Source: Leptodontidium sp. MPI-SDFR-AT-0119
Lineage: Eukaryota; Ascomycota; Leotiomycetes; Helotiales; Leptodontidiaceae
DNA length: 64,000 nucleotides
Reading direction: 5' to 3'
Assembly (NCBI GenBank): GCA_020726505.1
Contig: JAHLEZ010000045.1
Span: 124,001 to 188,000 of the forward strand
Shown: positions 23,150 to 34,607 of the stretch, one piece after another
How the letters are laid out: each line of letters opens with the position of its first letter
Position numbering within the stretch: position 1 is the first letter of the stretch
Program-made: the position numbers and the translations under genes
The notes under the pieces: generated by a model
The model's input: only the letters and a program-made list of their open reading frames with translations
Told to the model about the DNA's origin: nothing
The model's database searches: none

Positions 23150-24337
23150 ATGGTCTCCCTCACCACCATCCGCTCTCAAAATAGCGTCTTCCTCTCCACC
23201 CACCCCCTCGTAGCAGTATTCACAGGCGGTACCTCAGGGCTAGGCGAATACGCCATCCGGTCTCTCGTCCAAGCCCACGCCTCAACCTCCTCACCTCACT
23301 CTCTACGCATCTATATCGTAGGCCGCAATGCTTCAGCTGCGCTGAAAACAATCACGGACTGTAATGTCATCGCCCCGGGGAAGGAAGTTGAGTTGATTTT
23401 TGTCAAAGCGGAGGATTTGAGTTTGTTGAAAGACGTGGGTAGGGTATGTGAGGAGATAATGAGGATGGAAAGGGAGAAAGAGGACAGTGAGAGTGGGAGC
23501 GAGAAAGCGAGGATCGATTGGTTGTGTATGAGCCAGAGTAACTCTGTGCAGAGTTTTAAGGGGAAGAAAAGTTCGTCTTCCCATCCCTTCTTCCACCTCC
23601 CTCTTGCCCAAAAACAAAGAAAACCAACCAGAAAAACATCAAGCGATTAGGGCTTATTTTTGTTTTAATTTTTACATATAGTAAGCTCCGAAGGTCTCGA
23701 CACCCAATTCTCCCTGCACTACTACTCCCGCATTCGTCTCATCACCCTCCTTCTCCCCCTCCTCCTCTCCTCCCTCCTCCCCACCGGCGCAAGAATAACA
23801 TCCATCTACGCCGCCGGCATGGAATCCTCCCTCTACCCCACCGATATCTCGCTCCGCACACATTACTCTTTCACAAACGTACGCTCGCATGTGGTGTATA
23901 TGACGACTCTTTTCTTTGAAACCCTGACCCAGAAATACCCTGGTAAACTGGCGGCTACGCATGTTTATCCTGGACTGGTGGTCACGCCGGGGTTTTATTT
24001 GGAGGGGTATCCGGTGTGGTTTAGGGTTTTGAGGGGGGTGGTTGGGGGGTTTGTTGGGTGGGCAGTGGGGATGGGGAGGGAGGAGGCGGGGGACAGGATG
24101 GTTTGGACGTTGGGAGGAGAGGGGTTTTTGCCGAGGGGGGTGGAGGGGAGGGGGATGGTGATGGGGACAGATGGGGTGAGGGGTGGTGGTGCGTATGCGG
24201 TTGGGAGACTGGGGGAGGTTTGTCAAACGGGGAAGGTGTATGTGAAGATTAGGAAGGGGGATTTGAAAGAGAGGGTTTGGGAGCATACGATGAGGGCTTT
24301 TGAGGTTATTGAGAAGGGAGGAGTTTTTGAGGATTGA
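23150..24337 (+). CDS. Short-chain dehydrogenase with a degenerate active site
   Basis: 358 aa in exons 23150-23570 and 23682-24337 (donor GTTCGT, weak; acceptor ATATAG). The N-terminus holds the Rossmann motif AVFTGGTSGLGEYAI and the following strand IYIVGRNASAALKT. After the junction, SSEGLDTQFSLHYYS is a landmark of a fungal SDR group. The Ser in RITSIYAAG may correspond to the catalytic Ser. Where most SDRs have Tyr-x3-Lys this protein has YSFTNVRSH, so the catalytic Lys is missing. Then come VYPGLVVTPG and a Gly-rich tail. It probably binds NAD(P), but normal SDR chemistry is doubtful; the same region appears diverged in the related fungal group as I recall it. Substrate unknown. Confidence 0.82.
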
Positions 24338-24644
24338 TTTGTTGTATGATGATACTTGGAATTACTCGCCTGACGTGCTGTAGTTATACGGGGATGAAAA
24401 GTATCGGGAATTAAAGAGGGTATCAGCGGATGTGGTTAAGCGAACCCCTAAAGACCAAACGAGTGACAGAGTCAACAATCTACTTTTGATTATGTACCTA
24501 TGTACCTCTATTCCCCCCTTAACCGACTCAAATTAACGATCGTGACGCAAACATTACTCATAAAACTCCCCCAAGAATAGAAACCCATCATAACCATCCG
24601 TCCCGAGCACCCTTCCAATCCCATGCATCCAAATGCGGTGACAT
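24338..24644. other. Short intergenic, between convergent genes
   Basis: 3' flanks of the second SDR and the subtilisin. No feature seen. Confidence 0.5.
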
Positions 24645-26306
24645 TTAGTTTCCATTGCCATTATACGCGATTCTGTTCGGGCTCGTAAGGGCATTGACGA
24701 CTTGGTTCTTAGTCGACAGAGACACGATACGGTTCACGATCGCGGTCGGCGTGCTCAAACCTTCCTTGGCAATCAAGTATGCAGCGAGACCAGCGACGTG
24801 GGGTGTAGCTATTCCAGAGTCAGCGTCAGAAAACCGGAGAACCAAAAAAACACAATCATCAAATGTATGCTTGATAAGGAGACTCACCCTGGCTCGTCCC
24901 ATCCAAGTAATAATAGCAAGTATTGCACGTAAACCACGAGCTCAAAATCGTCACACCCGGGGCAAAGACATCCAGACCAGGTCCCCAGTTCGAGAAGGAA
25001 GCTCTGTAATCCCAGAAATCGCTCGCACCGACTGTGATTGCGGATGGGGCGGAGGCGGGGGAGAAGCTGGCGGCGTTGAGATTGCTGTTTCCTGCTGCGA
25101 CGACGACGGGGATGCCGTAGCCGACTACGGATGCGACGGCTGCGTTGACGGAGCTGGAGTAGGAACCGCCAAGGGACATGGAGAAGACGGAGCGCTTTTG
25201 CATGCCGCGGGCATAGGCGTCGTTGAGCGCTGGATGGGGTGTTAGTTTGCGGGGATTTGGGGTTGGGTTGGTGAGGAGAGGAAGGGAGAAGGAGAGACGT
25301 ACCCCATTGCATTCCAGCGATGATACCAGCGCATGTGCCGGAGCCGGTCTTGCTGAGGACTTTGACGGCTACGACGGTACCTTTCTTGCAAACGCCTACA
25401 TTGGCGCCGGCGACCGTTCCAGCACAGTGAGTTCCGTGGCCGTGCTCATCAGTGTTCTACTCCACGTCAGTCCAAACCCCATCTTGGTACTCAATATCAC
25501 TAAAAGGCATGATTCTCCCCCGCTCTCCATCTCTGGCAGAGTGATAGAATTAACAGCAAGATAGAAAGAGAACGCAGGAAGGGATAAAACTCACAGGACT
25601 CCCCGCAATGAAATTCGCTCCCCAAACAGCGCGTCCTTGGAACTCCGAATGTCCAATCAGGATCCCCGTATCAAGGACATACGTTCTCGTGTTCTGGCAA
25701 GCCGACGTATCATAGATATAATTGAAATATCCTCTCAGCTTGTGCGAGATACGACCCAGTCCCCAAGTTGCGGACGGTTGCTGAACGAGTGATTGAGCGG
25801 ATGGGCCCGAGAAGATCTTGGTGTTGTTGGTGGTGGGGGAGACGGAGACGTAGGCGTCTTTCTCGATGTAATCGATCTATTCGTTTGTGTTAGGATGTAC
25901 AGCACAGCAACAAGATTTTGATCTATTGGATTTCGATTTCGATTTCGATTTTGACGAGTCAAGTGAGGGGAAAGGGGTGGGGAGAAGGACATACCAAATC
26001 ATTCTTCCCAACTTTCGCCAGGCCAGCAGCATCCGTGACTACATTGGCAGCCTTGAACCCATTGATGTTGAACTCCGCGACGGGCTTCTTGCCGAGTTTA
26101 GCGAGGATCTCGCCGTGGTATTTCTTGATCTGTCCGTCGTTGGCGGTGGACTTGTACACGATAATGTAGCTGTTTGGGACGGTGTCGGCAGCTGAGATAC
26201 CGGCGTTGGCGATGGTTATTGTGTCCGCTGGTGCTGGTGCTGGGAGAGGATTGGCGAGTGTTAGGGTGAGAGGCAGAAGTGCCAGGGCGAGGGAGTTGGT
26301 AAGCAT
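24645..26306 (-). CDS. Secreted subtilisin-like serine protease (proteinase K type, S8)
   Basis: Extracellular endopeptidase, 417 aa. Exons 26306-25995, 25876-25595, 25456-25303, 25229-24888 and 24808-24645, all in frame. It has a signal peptide ([20 protein letters not shown]) and an I9 propeptide ([20 protein letters not shown] to [14 protein letters not shown]). The mature part starts near [12 protein letters not shown]. The triad is complete: Asp in [11 protein letters not shown], His in [13 protein letters not shown], Ser in LDGTSQATPHVAG (GTSQ where many have GTSM). The oxyanion Asn is in VVVAAGNSN. Introns fall close to the His and Ser motifs. The likely role is protein degradation for nutrition or host attack; which of these cannot be read from sequence. 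Confidence 0.95.
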
Positions 26307-26334
26307 TGTTGCTGGTTTGAGAAAGTGATGATGG

Positions 26335-26390
26335 TGATGAGAGAGTGAGGATGAAGATGAGGATGAGGATGAGGATGAGATGGGATGAAC
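26335..26390. repeat. Imperfect GATGAG repeat
   Basis: Purine-rich repeated GATGAG/GATGAT units in the presumed 5' leader of the subtilisin gene; on the mRNA strand this is CTCATC-rich. A similar run occurs at 28,040-28,064. Confidence 0.6.
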
Positions 26391-26405
26391 TGAGCTGGGG
26401 AGGAG

Positions 26406-26415
26406 ATATATATAT
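26406..26415 (-). promoter_or_regulatory. TATA-like box of the subtilisin gene
   Basis: ATATATATAT about 100 bp upstream of the subtilisin ATG. A GAT/GAG-rich repeat (about 26,335-26,390) lies between box and start, in the presumed leader. Confidence 0.4.
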
Positions 26416-28578
26416 CCTTCTCAAAAGCCTCCTCACTCTCAACAGCTGACCATGCCATCCAATTCTTCCTCCGTCTCTCCACAACCTCTCTCTCTCCCGA
26501 GACTCATCTCATCACAGCTGCCAAGCTGCCAGCACGTCGCCATCAACAATATCTCAAGTCAGCCCCATAAGGCATATTCACACCCAGCCAGAGTCAGCAT
26601 TCTCCTCATCACCACCCAAGTCTCGGAACTCTCCAGCGACTCCCCTCGCTCTCCAAGCAAACACCCCCAAAACCTAACCTCACGACATCTAGACCTCCAT
26701 GAGGCTGAAGTAATTCCGTACTAAACGGGAAGGCCAAGAGAAGGCCAAGAGAAGGGGGCCGCTGAAGAGTCTTTTTTTCATCCCGACGATTTGCAGGTGA
26801 TAGTTGGGGGTGAGTGAGTAGGTCTTCGGAGGTAAAATCTTGGCCAAAATCTTTTGGAAGAGAGGTGGAGGCTGCATGTTTCTGACTGAAGAAATTGGGC
26901 AGTGGTGCTGGAGATATTGGGTTGAGGTGTGGAGGCTAGATAGAGAACGGTGAGTGACAGTGAGTGACTTTGCTGGCGGAGGGGTTGAGACATGAGATGT
27001 TTACTTACGGTACAGTGCTGCAGTGGTGAGGAGGAAGATTTGTTTGTAATTGTTGATTAGTGTGATAGATTAGAAATAAACTGGACAAGCAATGCGATGT
27101 ATCATTTTGAACTAGAAAAGTTCTCCAAAGCTTGAACTTTCAAGTTGGAGCAAAGCTTATTCTCTGTGAACATCGAACAACCACCCAACATCATCACTGA
27201 TATAATCCCGCTCCTCCATAGCCCCAGTTCAAACCCCTCATACTCATACTAGATAGAAAATAAGCTCACCACCCCTAAGGCGGGAATAACCTACTTGGAC
27301 TCTTATGTAAACATCGCTAGAAGACGAAAAACCCCTTCCCATCACATCCTTCCCCATCCCCTCCCGTCCCGATATATCAGCCTCAAAGCCTCAATCCCCA
27401 TCATCATCACCATCCTCCCCCCGTTCTCTTCAGCCTCTTCAACTTCAGAAACATAATTACCTAACAACATCACCATGAACAAACTTGGCACCTCATCACA
27501 GTCAGCGCACTGGACCCAGCCCAGACTAGCCGCCGCAAAAATGGCCAGAAGCAGCTTTTTCTTTCTCTCTCTCTTTCCCGCGCGTTAAGCGTGCAGTGCA
27601 GTGCTGTGTTGTTCGAGTTGAATCGGGATAAATTCAGCCATCCAATATTGAGGCTGAGACTTCCATTCCATCCTAGACACGGCGGCCCGGGGGTTTGGGA
27701 TGGGATGGTGGACGCAAGCACGCACGTGCTGAAGAATACTTCGTATGCTAGTTGCGATTTGCTGGTCTGGGCCTGGGTTGGAGGGTTGCATGGAAAGGAA
27801 AGGGGTAGAAAGAAAATCGACTGGGATGTTTTCTTTTTAGTGTTATGTCTAGAATACTTCGTAGAAAAGGGGAGATGAGAAAGGTAATGCGGCTGAAGTT
27901 CCTTTCAGTGCGGTGGGTGTCACGTGCATACCACCGTGACTTCCAGGTTTCCAACCACTGGAGGGGCTAGGCACTTCTACGAACAGGAGACACAGCGATG
28001 AAATCAGAGGCTCGAGTCGAGAGGATATAATCATATAGCGTGATGAGGATGAGGATGAGGATGAAAAGATGATAAGAGATTAAAAGATTTAGACGGGGAT
28101 TGATCAAGGACGTGTGAGAAAGTGTGGAAGTAAGAAACGCTGAGAAATGTGCTTCGTGGAGTAAGAAAGGAGGAAAGTATCGAGATCGTGATTGAAGATG
28201 AGTGTGAGAAGTACTGAGAGGAATAGATGGGAAGGGAGGCCCACTTGGGTGACCGAGTACTTACCTACTCCAGCCTGTTCATCCATCCGCGCAGACATTG
28301 TGAGTCTTTTTTTTGATTGATAATATGGTATTTGGAAAATCATGATACGGTATGATATGATATTCATGCAAGAGGTATAATGCAAAACCCACCAGCCCAA
28401 GCCAAGCCAGATATGCAACGCTAAAGCCAAAAGCCAAAGATATTTTCCTTCCTACCTCCCTTTTCCTCATCCCTCTTCATCCTTCCTCTTTCCTAATTTT
28501 CCTTCCTTCCTCCCTTTTCCGTTCCTAACCCCCTTCCCTTTGTGTCTCAATTTCAATCCAGCCGTCTGGGTGCCAAAA
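26416..28578. other. Long intergenic region
   Basis: About 2.2 kb from the subtilisin promoter to the end of the REG1-like gene. Short GATGAG repeats at 28,040-28,064. ORFs are short and unsupported. No gene recognised. Confidence 0.5.
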
Positions 28579-30741
28579 TTAATACTCCAAGTTAAACTCC
28601 TCCATAACCTGTTCATACAGGCGATGTTTCTCATCATCCACAATGCCGATTCCAATCCCCATCCCCATCCCCATTCCTCTCTGCACCCCCATACCCAATC
28701 CCATACCAAATCCCCTCGTAACCCCCAAATTTCCCGCACTGATCTTCGCATCCCCAATACTAGCTCCAGACCGCGCCACAAAATCAGGCACCGTTGACTC
28801 ATCATCAGAACTCTCTTCCGACCCACTACTCCCTTGCTCATCTGAGCCCTCGGACGAGCCTGATGAAGAGGAAGAGGAAGGTGAGCAAGATCCTACGCCG
28901 AGACCAAGACTCTCGGAATCAGAGCCTTCGGTGCAGGAGAGGAGGTAATCGATTGGATCATCAACTTCAACTTCAACCTCCGTTTCAGTTTCGATTTCGA
29001 TATCTGGCGTGACTGAGCCGGAAAAGTTGGTTTGGGAGCGAGTTTGACTGTGACTGTTGCCGTAATAATAACTCAATGAGCCCTTTCCTATATCCAGCGG
29101 TGAAGAACTAGCTGTGGAGGATTGCGAATATGAAGATTGATATGGCAGCGGATACGGATATGGCGTCCCAGCAACAGTGGATTGGTGAGATTGTGCGTAG
29201 ATAGGCTTTGATGAGAAATAATCAGTTTCGATCTCCTCCTCACCCACGACACCTAGCCATGTCCATTCTGCATCTTTCGTTCGCCCTTCATTCGCACTTT
29301 GAGATCGAATTGAGGTCTGATTTTGAGATTGCGTTTGAGTTTGGGCTTGAGTCTGGTTGGAGTTGTACGACCACAAACTGTCGGGACTCCAATGACTTGG
29401 CTCGCTCGCTACATCCACCTCGCTTTCTGGCTCCGGCGTCAGGAAATAAGCATCTTCTTCTAGTGTTGTGGAGCGCGTCTTCTTGACTGTGCGGTGGATC
29501 TTGCGGTCACCGATTGGGTTCACGATGACGTATTGGCGGACTTCGGAGAGGAATTTCACGTTCTTCTTTGACGATTTTGTTGTCTGGGAGGGAGTGGTGA
29601 GTGTTGGGAGGGGAGTGGTGAATTCGGCGTGTGTGTGAGCGGTTTGGAGATGCGTGAGGGGAGAGCTGTCGCTTAGTGGACAGCCTTGAAGTGAGGTGTG
29701 GGAGAAAGACGATGATGAGGATGACAGCGTGTAGGTTGGTAAAGAGCCACGACGCAGGATGTCTGCTATGCTAGGCTTCTTGAGGATCGATGTTGGTGTG
29801 GTGCTGCATGAATCCGATTTGCTCCTCGGACTCCGAACGGCACGTGATGTGGATGATGATGGTGAAGATGACTGGGGTAAGCTTGATCTCGAGCTGACGG
29901 AGAACGGGCCGTACAGACATGTGTCGTCACAGTGCTTCAGCCTGGGGTAATGGGGTCAGTATGTGTTTTGTGCTGTCAAAGGGCAGCTGGGGGAAGGCGA
30001 TCTTGGGACTTACCAGTTGATGGTTTTGGGATTCACAGTCCTCAGCCCAAACCGTAATTTCGACCATGTCCTCCATGAAGCATTCTCCAATCTCGCAACA
30101 GTATTATGTCGCTTCCAAGAAGAGTGATCTAATTCAGAGATATCGCCCCAGGTCTTGCGTTTCGTCACGAGGTGTTTCCAGGATGCAGAGACATCGTCTT
30201 CCCGCCATTGGTGAAGCAAGTAATTGACATTTCCGCACGGCTGTAAACACAACGCCGCACAATCGCGCGTCTCTGGAACCGTAGGCCTTTCAAAAGTCGG
30301 TATCGCATCGACTTTCTTGGGTGTTGTCGGTGGCTCCGAGAATGCGATTTCCCCGACAATCGGAGTTGCCGTCTCTATCCCTCCGAGTCCGATGTCGATT
30401 CCTTCATACGAAGATGCAGGATCAGACTCAATTCCTTCATACGACGGGAAGTCAATGGGAGAATCCTTCTTTTCTGAATCGCGGAATGATTTGAAAGTGA
30501 ATGAAGTCTGAATGGAAGTGGTGGATGACGATGCGCTCCTCTCACGTCGTGTCGTCCCGTCGGCCCATTGGAAGTCGTCGGTGTCGCTCTCGCTATCGTC
30601 GAAAGTATGCGTAAAGGCCCTGCGATATTCTAACGTTTGATGACATTCTTTCCCGTTCTCTGTGGTCACCTCGCATGGCGCTCGATAGAGGATGATATCC
30701 TCCCACTCGAAATATTCGTCCTGGGGCATAGAATCGTCCAT
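28579..30741 (-). CDS. REG1: REG1-like regulatory subunit of protein phosphatase 1
   Basis: Exons 30741-30014 and 29941-28579 (GTAAGT donor, CCCAG acceptor, in frame at INW|LKHC); 696 aa. The N-terminal part has the areA/GATA-like DUF1752 domain: VNYLLHQWREDDVSASWKHL, then ENASWRTWSKLRFGL ending VNPKTINWLK. The middle has KKNVKFLSEV, where KNVKF fits the [RK]-x-[VI]-x-[FW] PP1-docking motif. The rest is Ser-rich and probably disordered, with acidic runs and a Gly-Met repeat near the C-terminus (about residues 645-680). In yeast, Reg1 directs the PP1 catalytic subunit Glc7 to switch off Snf1 when glucose is plentiful. The same role here is inference from domain plus motif. Confidence 0.8.
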
Positions 30742-31823
30742 GTTTGGTGTGAAGAGCCCTCAGTGGAAATCCGTTGAGTGTCACGTGTGGACCCTGCTTG
30801 GCCCTCCGGCAGCCCCTGAGTAGCTTCGATGATAGCACAGCAACTTTCTCGAACTGCTTGACCACGAGATGAGTGCATTGCCAAGAAGTGAGGTATTGAG
30901 GGGATCGTGAAGGTATTAAAAGAGAAGTAGAAAGGTGTCCGAGTGAGATTTCTGATGATGATTATGGAATAAGAATAAGTGTTCGGAGGTTTGTTGGGGG
31001 ACTTTTGGTTTCGGCATCCGAACGTTGAGAGACAGGGGCTGACAGACAGTGCAGGGACTCAGGGAGGGAGGGCAGACTGGGTGATGCCACTGGGTGGGCG
31101 GTGGGCGGTAGGCGGTAGAAGGAATGTGGTGTGGTTAATAGGTGCATTCTTGGCAGGTCCCTTTTGCGCCGCCACTCCGTATTAAATCTTACTCAATCCA
31201 GCCTGTTCCAGCTAACCTCATTTTGCACTCATTTCGGTTCAATTGCAGCCATCCAACCAGTGATATTTCTGGATTACGTGCCTCGTGATGACCACGGCGA
31301 CACTTTGCGTGACATAACATACTTCAAGTGATAGTACAACACAGTCATAAATCTGAAATGTGTCCTAGTCTGGACAAGTTCGTTTCCAGTTCGCTGCCAG
31401 AGGTTTTCAAAAGATCAGACCAACTCAAGCGAAACATGGCTGTGACCTGTTTTGGGGTTCTCCGGGTCAAATCATCGTGAGTCTGGGGTAGAGCACCGTA
31501 CTACTGTATCATGACCATCAATCACTTGATGATTTATTAGGTGGTTGACTTGACAGAGAATAAATAAATAAAGATAGAGTTGATCGATTGTGATCATGGA
31601 ACTCAATCGAAGTTCAAGGTCGCAGCATCCCCAACTCTCAGTCCGGGGAAGCGCCAGCACCAAAACTTACCCTCGGTAACGTAAATGTACTTCAAAGTAA
31701 CTTTTAATTAATTCATCGGGGCATCGGGACCGGAAAGGGTGGGTCTCCGATCCTCCGATTAGCTCAGCTCAACCAACCAACGACTTCTAATTCTGCTTGC
31801 TTAGCACACATGCTTGCCGAGGT

Positions 31824-31846
31824 CAGCCCAGCCCAGCCCAGCCCAG
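31824..31846. repeat. CAGCC short tandem repeat
   Basis: About four copies of a five-base unit. Confidence 0.7.
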
Positions 31847-32890
31847 GAATGTGTTGTTGTACCTTTGTACCTCGGAGGACAACCTGAAGGACAACACTAC
31901 ACAACACAACACAGCACAAGCCCAGAACAAAATAACATCCTCGGGTCCCAAAACCTCCTCACATCTCAAAGACCTCCCAACCTATCGAAAACCGCCGAAT
32001 ACAAAAGATGAGAATCCACCGGATGAGTCAAGAATGGTGTGCACGTACCACGAAGTCTCCACCGATATCCTCGTAGGCTTCTTCTGGAATACTACTTGTC
32101 GCCTTGCCATTGCCACAGGAAAGCCTCGATCCTTTTTGTATTCTTGCTGACTTCAGCTATGGTGTCAAATACGATTCGGTGGGTTGAAAAGGCACTCATT
32201 GGCCTGGTGGAAGGATACTAGGAGGATTTGTGATTTCACGTGAGTAAAGGGGAAATGTGAGAACTCGCCGATAACTGCCTGATGAATGTGCAAAATAACA
32301 TTTGGAAGCATGAGGAGATCGTATACTGTCAGCTGTGTCAATTATTCGATGGCTTTGTTGCAACCCCTTAATCTTCCTTGCCGTCAAACCCTCTGGGACG
32401 AAGGTGCAATTCTGCCCCTCCTCCTCGCGATTCAAACGAATTCATACCTGTATATCCCCAAGCTAAAACGGTCAAAAGTTGCCTAAGGTATGTATTCCAA
32501 CACCGTCTTGGACGATAACTTAAGCACGACACAAAACACCTTCACCTCAAGGCATTACTGGAGACGAGTGTGAGAAGTACCAAAAGGTGACGCGAACACT
32601 AACTAGACTGAGAGAAAGAGAGAGAGAGCTCTGCAAAAATATGAATCCGTTGATGCTGTCGCGGATCCTCAAATCTTGGTATATGAGAGGAGACTTGGGG
32701 ATGCAAGAGGTTATACCTCAAGGTGAGCTTCGATGCCAGGAAGAACGTAAGGCATGAACGACTAACAGGGCTCCTCCCAAGCGAGAAAACATCGCCCTTC
32801 ACGGCTTCCCAGTTGCTGCCTTGATACAATCTCGTTTCTCTGATCTTTTTAACACGATATACAACCATATCTCCATGGAATTCTTCTTCT

Positions 32891-32893
<3 letters not shown>

Positions 32894-32924
<31 letters not shown>
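32894..32924. repeat. CT dinucleotide microsatellite
   Basis: About 15 uninterrupted CT units. Minus-strand ORFs here read as Arg-Glu runs and are artefacts. Confidence 0.85.
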
Positions 32925-32926
<2 letters not shown>

Positions 32927-33216
32927 CTTTCGGATTTTCTCTCTGTTTTTGTACCCAGGCGTACACACACCTGTTCTCTCCAAGAGTCCATAATTTGGAG
33001 GGAATATTAACCAAGGCAGTGGATGAGTTACTCGCTCTTTCCTGGACCAAATAACATCTTTCCCACTCTGTCTTATCACTTGCCCTCTTCGCGCCTTCCT
33101 ATCGCCATATCTTGAGCTTATTTATCCACTTCTTACTCTTCTTTACTTTCAAACCACCAAAACATCGCATCATATTTCATCTCACCCAACCGCCATCACA
33201 TCACTAACACGATACA

Positions 33217-34372
33217 ATGGGGCCTCTCCCAGCTTCTTCCTCTTCTCCCAACCCTGGGGTTCACAGCCCTCAAACCCTTCATCTGGCGGACCGGCATCTA
33301 CCAAGTCACAAGTATCGTCACCCAAGGGCAGAGAAGCATCTCCCCGCAAAAGAATATCCTCGCAGACTGACCCGCGAGAACAATCTCCCAAACGCAGAGC
33401 AGTACCTTCACCCACCAACTCACGAGTTTCAATCCCCGAACGGCAAGCGAGCATCCTCATCGCCAAACTCACGAGCGACATCCCTTAAACGCATACATAA
33501 CCAACGTACCAACCCCAGATCCAGTTCAAGTACCAGAGAAGCGATACCACCTGGCTTTAACCATCTTGGGTTCGGATGAACCGAGAGATATGGTTTGAAC
33601 ACTTGTCATCTATGAAACAGCAGGTCCGAAATGCATACGGTATCATGCTGTGCGAGTCGATGCATCCGGAAAAGAGATCGATCCCGGTGATATCGCAAGC
33701 GCGAAATCATTCAAGTTTGTGAGGAAGCAGGATGAGCTTGGAGGTATGTTGGCATCATTCATTCATCACCACCCATCACCTGTCCATCACATCCTCCCAC
33801 TCGCGGCGCGGAAAGAGAACGACGAAACGCCATTTGGATTCATGTGTGGCTGTTAGCTTGCTGACCATCCATAATCTGGAGTAGTCGATACCGACGATAC
33901 CTGGGGCTGCTTTATCATCACTGGGAATATGACCGAGAAGGAAAAGGAAGTGGCTCACCAAAGAATTCTCAACACACCAGTCTCCTCTAGTCTCGACCCC
34001 GTCCAAGTCACACCAGTATCAGCAAGATTCCTTACTCAAACTACTGTTATCGGATGTCTCTCCCGCGATCACTTACACTCAGGGTTGATAAGGCGATGTC
34101 TCCTTGTGAATATCTGGCATATTGAGATAGAGGTGACGGCGCACGCGTATGGATTCTCAGAAGGCTGGCGCGCTGCTATAGGTGGTTTTAGAGCTGGTGT
34201 TATAGCGATGCTAGAGGCTGAGCCAGGAGTGGAGAAACGGTTCCGAGATGCTGAGATTGGATCCGTGAAATCGTTGCTCGGTAATCTGACCAAGAGGCTG
34301 GAGGAGCAGGAGAAGTCGACTTCTGAAAATAGAGGATTCCCGAGGGGGAAGGCTTATAGGCCCTGGAGATGA
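33217..34372 (+). pseudogene. Hypothetical gene broken by a frameshift and a nonsense codon
   Basis: Coding text starts in one frame near 33,285 (KSQVSSPKGREASPRKR, then SIPERQASILIAKLTSDIP), hits TAA at 33,486, and resumes one base out of register as NAYITNVPTPDPVQVPEKRY. It is then interrupted by an in-frame TGA at 33,596-33,598 but continues in frame (TLVIYETAGPKCIRYHAVRV). An intact intron (33744-33884) joins DELG to VDTDDTWGCFIITGN, and the frame stays open to 34372 through AYGFSEGWRAAIGGFRAG and a Leu/Lys/Glu-rich tail. I do not recognise the family. Continued coding sense on both sides of each lesion points to recent inactivation or to sequence errors. The N-terminus is unclear; an ATG at 33217 is in a third frame. 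Confidence 0.6.
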
Positions 34373-34607
34373 GGTGGAAGATAGTAAAGTTGAAGATGTT
34401 GCTTGATATCAGACCGGGCTGTATTTGAGAGGAGGGATATGAATATGAACAGGTGGAATGAGTCGGGTGTTTAACGGTGGGGTGGAAATTTTATCTACAC
34501 CCGACACGGTGCCGCGATGACTTTGTTCATCTACTCCACAGAGGCCAATCCTCGTCTCTACACATATCATTCAATAAAACCCATCCCCACCACCGCCAAA
34601 CATAACT

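Larger units (their letters stand above)
30742..33216. other. Long intergenic region with simple repeats
   Basis: About 2.5 kb upstream of both the REG1-like gene and the broken gene. Contains a CAGCC repeat (31,824-31,846) and a CT microsatellite (32,894-32,924). The 118-aa and 130-aa ORFs here are made of repeat and low-complexity sequence. No gene accepted. Confidence 0.5.

Noticed and set aside
23672..24286. 204-aa minus-strand Pro/His-rich ORF
   Set aside because: Antisense of the second SDR, caused by its G-rich codons.
32599..33079. Arg-Glu repeat ORFs
   Set aside because: Translation of a CT microsatellite.
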